Shown: in pieces, positions 7,521 through 9,478 of the stretch
How the letters are laid out: each line of letters begins with the position of its first letter
Position numbering within the stretch: position 1 is the first letter of the stretch
Assembly (NCBI GenBank): GCA_016934645.1
Contig: JAFGSL010000346.1
Coordinates: 1 to 9,478, forward strand
DNA: 9,478 nucleotides
Reading direction: 5' to 3'
DNA from: Anaerolineae bacterium
GTDB taxonomy: Bacteria; Chloroflexota; Anaerolineae; B4-G1; SLSP01
Made by a program: the position numbers and the translations under genes
Notes under the pieces: model-generated
What the model was told of the DNA's origin: nothing
Seen by the model: the letters and a program-made list of their open reading frames with translations, nothing else
The model's database searches: none

Positions 7521-7526
7521 CCTCCT
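7521..7526 (-). promoter_or_regulatory. Strong Shine-Dalgarno of the small membrane protein gene
   Basis: AGGAGG on the minus strand (7526-7521), 8 bases before the ATG at 7512, lies in the 25-base gap after the ttuA stop. It is the most canonical ribosome site in the operon and the main support for the 65-residue gene. Confidence 0.75.
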
Positions 7527-7537
7527 ATTCCTGATGA

Positions 7538-8455
7538 CTACTGTTCTTCCCACAACCGGCAGAAATTGCACAGGTTGGGGGCAACTGTCGGTTGTCCGCA
7601 CTGTGAACACGGATGTAATTCCAGTGCAATCTCTGCATCAGCAAACAAGCCCATCTCTTTGGCTTTGAGAAAATTAGTGTAGAAGTGCATTTTTGTGCCC
7701 GGCGAGTCGTGTTCCATGCGAGTGAGGGTCTCTTTGTGGGCCAGGCTGGTTGCACCAGCAGCGTAAGGGCACTCGTCCTCGATGTAGTCGATGCCGCGGA
7801 TGAGGGTGTAGGCAGCGGTCTCGCGTTCGTAGAAGCGGCAAAACGGCTTGACCTTACGTGCCAGTCCCTGCCCATCGGCGGGCAGGACGGGGAACTGGTG
7901 GCGGAGATAGTCCACCTGCCAGTGCAGGACGTTGCCAAAGAGCGCTGCAGCTTCGTCATCGAGGTTATGGCCGGTCGCCAGGACATCGTACCCGCCTTCC
8001 AGGGCAATGCGATTCATTTCGTGGCGCTTGATAAGGCCACAGATGGAGCAAGGACGATGCGGGCGGCGACGGCGATGCGCGACCTGCGGGATGTTCTCAC
8101 CGTAGAGCTGCCGGATGTCCACGACAAGCAAACGCGCCGAGGGATATTGTTCTGCAAAGGCCACGGCTTTAGCTTTAGAAAGAGCCGAGTAGCCAAATCC
8201 ACCGTCAATGCCCAGGTCGATGTATAGCCCATCGGCTTGATAACCGAGTGTAAGCAACACATCCCATAAAGCCAGGCTGTCCTTCCCACCAGAAACGGCG
8301 ACGAGGATACGCTCTGAATGGCTGAACATCGCGTATTTGCGGATGATACGTTGGGTCTGCTCAATGAACCATTCGGGGAAATGGACAGCGCACAAGGAGA
8401 GCTTGTGTTGGCGCATGTTGATCACGCCTGGGTTATCACAACGACGACAGCGCAT
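7538..8455 (-). CDS. ttuA: tRNA 2-thiouridine synthetase, TtuA/CTU1 type (TIGR00269)
   Basis: This 305-residue enzyme activates a tRNA uridine by adenylation and replaces its oxygen with sulfur. In Thermus TtuA acts on position 54 (5-methyl-2-thiouridine), using sulfur carried by TtuB. The PP-loop ATPase motif SGGKDS is at residues 55-60, and GHNLDDEA at 162-169. Cys136 and Cys139 (CSICG) together with Cys229 match the three cysteines that hold the catalytic [4Fe-4S] cluster in Thermus TtuA, with nearly the same spacing. Two zinc-binding sites frame the protein: N-terminal C3, C6, C22, H25 and C-terminal C283, C286, C296, C299. It starts 2 bases after the ttuB stop. The G-run in the last Gly codons of ttuB may serve as its Shine-Dalgarno. 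TtuA is favoured over the U34-specific NcsA/CTU1 relatives because of the ttuB neighbour and bacterial context, but the target base is inferred. Confidence 0.9.
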   Translation of the reverse strand: MRCRRCDNPGVINMRQHKLSLCAVHFPEWFIEQTQRIIRKYAMFSHSERILVAVSGGKDSLALWDVLLTLGYQADGLYIDLGIDGGFGYSALSKAKAVAFAEQYPSARLLVVDIRQLYGENIPQVAHRRRRPHRPCSICGLIKRHEMNRIALEGGYDVLATGHNLDDEAAALFGNVLHWQVDYLRHQFPVLPADGQGLARKVKPFCRFYERETAAYTLIRGIDYIEDECPYAAGATSLAHKETLTRMEHDSPGTKMHFYTNFLKAKEMGLFADAEIALELHPCSQCGQPTVAPNLCNFCRLWEEQ

Positions 8456-8457
8456 CC

Positions 8458-8646
8458 TTATCCCCCCGAGATGACGGAAACGATTTTGACCTCGTCCCCA
8501 GGTTGGAGCTTCTGATCCTCGGCGATAAGTTGCCCGTTGCGGAGGACCAGCACGCTTTCGGGGAGAAGTTTAAGGTGCTTCAGCATTTGGTTGACGGTCA
8601 TCTCTTGATCCACAAACCACTCTTTGTCGCGGTAGACAATGTGCAT
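8458..8646 (-). CDS. ttuB: Ubiquitin-like sulfur carrier protein (MoaD/ThiS fold), probable TtuB
   Basis: This 62-residue beta-grasp protein ends exactly in Gly-Gly (VISGG). Its C-terminus would be adenylated and converted to a thiocarboxylate to donate sulfur; no processing is needed because GG is last. Conserved traits include the central VLVLRNGQLI strand and LQPGDEVKIVSVISGG. MoaD and ThiS share this architecture, but adjacency to ttuA points to TtuB, the donor for tRNA thiolation; in Thermus TtuB also forms ubiquitin-like conjugates. The activating enzyme (TtuC, MoeB-like) and rhodanese (TtuD) are not in the window and presumably lie elsewhere. An AAGGA site lies 6 bases before the ATG. 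It is the first gene of the operon that runs to prmC. Confidence 0.88.
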   Translation of the reverse strand: MHIVYRDKEWFVDQEMTVNQMLKHLKLLPESVLVLRNGQLIAEDQKLQPGDEVKIVSVISGG

Positions 8647-8706
8647 TGTTATTCCTTCAGAAATAGTCGTTAATCAGGTAGTCAGCTTGAATTGTTCTAA
8701 CGCAAT

Positions 8707-8731
8707 CGCGGGGGCTTTATCGGCCCCCGCG
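8707..8731. other. GC-rich stem-loop between the TPR gene and ttuB
   Basis: CGCGGGGGC (8707-8715) and GCCCCCGCG (8723-8731) form a perfect 9-bp stem with a 7-base loop. On the plus strand it is followed by GTTTATTATAT, which looks like a terminator, but no plus-strand gene ends here. On the minus strand, the direction of both neighbours, only ATTGCGTT follows, so it would be a poor intrinsic terminator for the TPR gene. It may end antisense transcription, or sit in the 5' end of the ttuB transcript. Confidence 0.5.
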
Positions 8732-8734
8732 TTT

Positions 8735-8743
8735 ATTATATCA
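8735..8743 (-). promoter_or_regulatory. Extended -10 promoter candidate for the ttuB operon
   Basis: The minus strand reads TGATATAAT (8743-8735), a full TG-n-TATAAT extended -10 element. No good -35 hexamer is found 16-18 bases upstream, which such promoters tolerate. The start of transcription would fall near 8728, inside the GC-rich stem-loop, and leave a leader of about 80 bases before ttuB. Confidence 0.5.
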
Positions 8744-8815
8744 CGAGAAATAGTTGGAAGGGTACGGTTGGAAACCGGCCCAGATCGCTTACAGGTGGTC
8801 ACTTACAAGTGAGAA

Positions 8816-9478
8816 TTACTCCTCGTTGAATCGCTCTTCCAGTTGTTCGAGCAGTTCCGCCGCTTCCACGAGTTTGTCGAGCGGATTCTGTAAACCGGTG
8901 AAGTAACGGTAGTCGCAAGGCATAATATCGAGCATCTTGACCAGGGTAACGTTGTGTTTGCGGACAGTTTCAGACGAGACATCGTAGAGCGTGGAAAGCC
9001 TGTCCAGCGGTACATCACGCAGGTTGACCTTGCGCACGGTGTAGTCTAATGCCGCCGCCCATGCTTCGGGCTTGGGGATGTTCAGCGGTTCTTCGCCCAG
9101 TGCGATGCGGAATTCCATCCACATCTGAATCGCAGCACCGATCATATCAATGGGCATTTGCGCCGATGTCATACGTTCGGTAAGCTGCTCTTCGATGGGA
9201 TCCATGCCGCTGGCGAACAGTTGCTCGACACGGCTAGCAACCGAGGAATCCGGAGCGAGACGGAGATAATTCGCCAAAGAACGTAGCGCGCGATCAAAAT
9301 CACCGGCACGCGATAGGATCTGCGCCAGATTCATGTGATAAGAGGCATTGTTAGGGTAGAGCGCTAGAGCACTTTCGAGCTTTTTGATGGCAAGTTCAAC
9401 GTCCCAACGTTCGTAAGCGGCGATCGCTTCCTGGTAAAAGGCTTCAGCTTTCTTTCGATCTGTTGCGCTAGGTTGTGC
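8816..9478 (-). CDS. TPR-repeat protein with C-terminal helix-turn-helix-like domain, 5' end missing
   Basis: The last 220 residues of a protein are visible. The frame is open to the edge at 9478, so the ATG at 9334 is internal and the true start lies beyond the window. The visible N-terminal part holds two tetratricopeptide repeats, AFYQEAIAAYERWDVELAIKKLESALALYP and the following NLAQILSRAGDFDRALRSLANYLRLAP; they usually bind other proteins. After a linker, the region PEAWAAALDYTVRKV ... VPLDRLSTLYDVSSETVRKH has the pattern of a cyclin/TFIIB-like or DUF6398-like helical domain ending in a helix-turn-helix. The tail is acidic and helical (LVEAAELLEQLEERFNEE). It may be a regulator or scaffold; I do not recognise a named family. 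It is separated from ttuB by 169 bases, with a promoter between them, so it is probably a separate transcription unit. Confidence 0.75.
   Translation of the reverse strand, partial: AQPSATDRKKAEAFYQEAIAAYERWDVELAIKKLESALALYPNNASYHMNLAQILSRAGDFDRALRSLANYLRLAPDSSVASRVEQLFASGMDPIEEQLTERMTSAQMPIDMIGAAIQMWMEFRIALGEEPLNIPKPEAWAAALDYTVRKVNLRDVPLDRLSTLYDVSSETVRKHNVTLVKMLDIMPCDYRYFTGLQNPLDKLVEAAELLEQLEERFNEE

Noticed and set aside
8765..8812. Two short hairpins (CGGTT-GGA-AACCG and TCACT-TACA-AGTGA) after the TPR gene stop.
   Set aside because: The stems are only 5 bp and neither is followed by a T-run on the minus strand, so I could not call a terminator.

Overview
The window looks like an ordinary chromosomal segment of a bacterium of the Chloroflexota, probably Anaerolineae, and possibly a thermophile or a descendant of thermophiles. 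This is inferred from gene content only: a long actinobacterial/Thermus-type alpha-glucan phosphorylase, a TtuB-TtuA tRNA-thiolation pair, a MoxR/DUF58 pair, and moderately GC-rich sequence. There is no rRNA or other marker to fix the taxonomy. No tRNA gene, CRISPR array, insertion sequence or phage gene was seen.

Plus strand, 1-4527. The window opens inside an ABC-2 type transporter permease that lacks its N-terminus. Four bases later comes a multi-membrane-span acyltransferase of the DUF1624 / heparan-alpha-glucosaminide N-acetyltransferase type. A 166-base gap holds a structured leader (two overlapping inverted repeats) and a good ribosome binding site. It is followed by glgP, an 858-residue alpha-glucan phosphorylase for glycogen or maltodextrin breakdown.

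Convergence point, 4528-4591. A near-perfect inverted repeat separates glgP from the opposing operon. Each arm is itself a small hairpin followed by a T-run on its own strand, so it could end transcription from both sides.

Minus strand, 8646 down to 4592. Six tightly packed genes look like one operon: ttuB (ubiquitin-like sulfur carrier ending in Gly-Gly), ttuA (tRNA 2-thiouridine synthetase), a 65-residue two-span membrane protein, a MoxR AAA+ ATPase, a DUF58 protein with a von Willebrand A-type metal site, and prmC (release-factor glutamine methyltransferase). Gaps are 2, 25 and 13 bases, followed by overlaps of 4 bases and 1 base. The ends of the operon act on translation (tRNA modification, release-factor methylation), while the middle is a MoxR/DUF58 module of unknown substrate. 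An extended -10 promoter and a GC-rich hairpin lie upstream of ttuB.

Minus strand, 8816 to the right edge. This gene is cut by the window end. It encodes TPR repeats followed by a helical C-terminal domain that looks like a helix-turn-helix; its function is unknown. The reading frame stays open to base 9478, so the first ATG inside the window (9334) is internal to the gene.

I found no single dramatic new system. The points most worth a second look are the ttuBA-membrane protein-moxR-DUF58-prmC operon, the convergent palindromic element, the glgP leader structure and the TPR-HTH protein.
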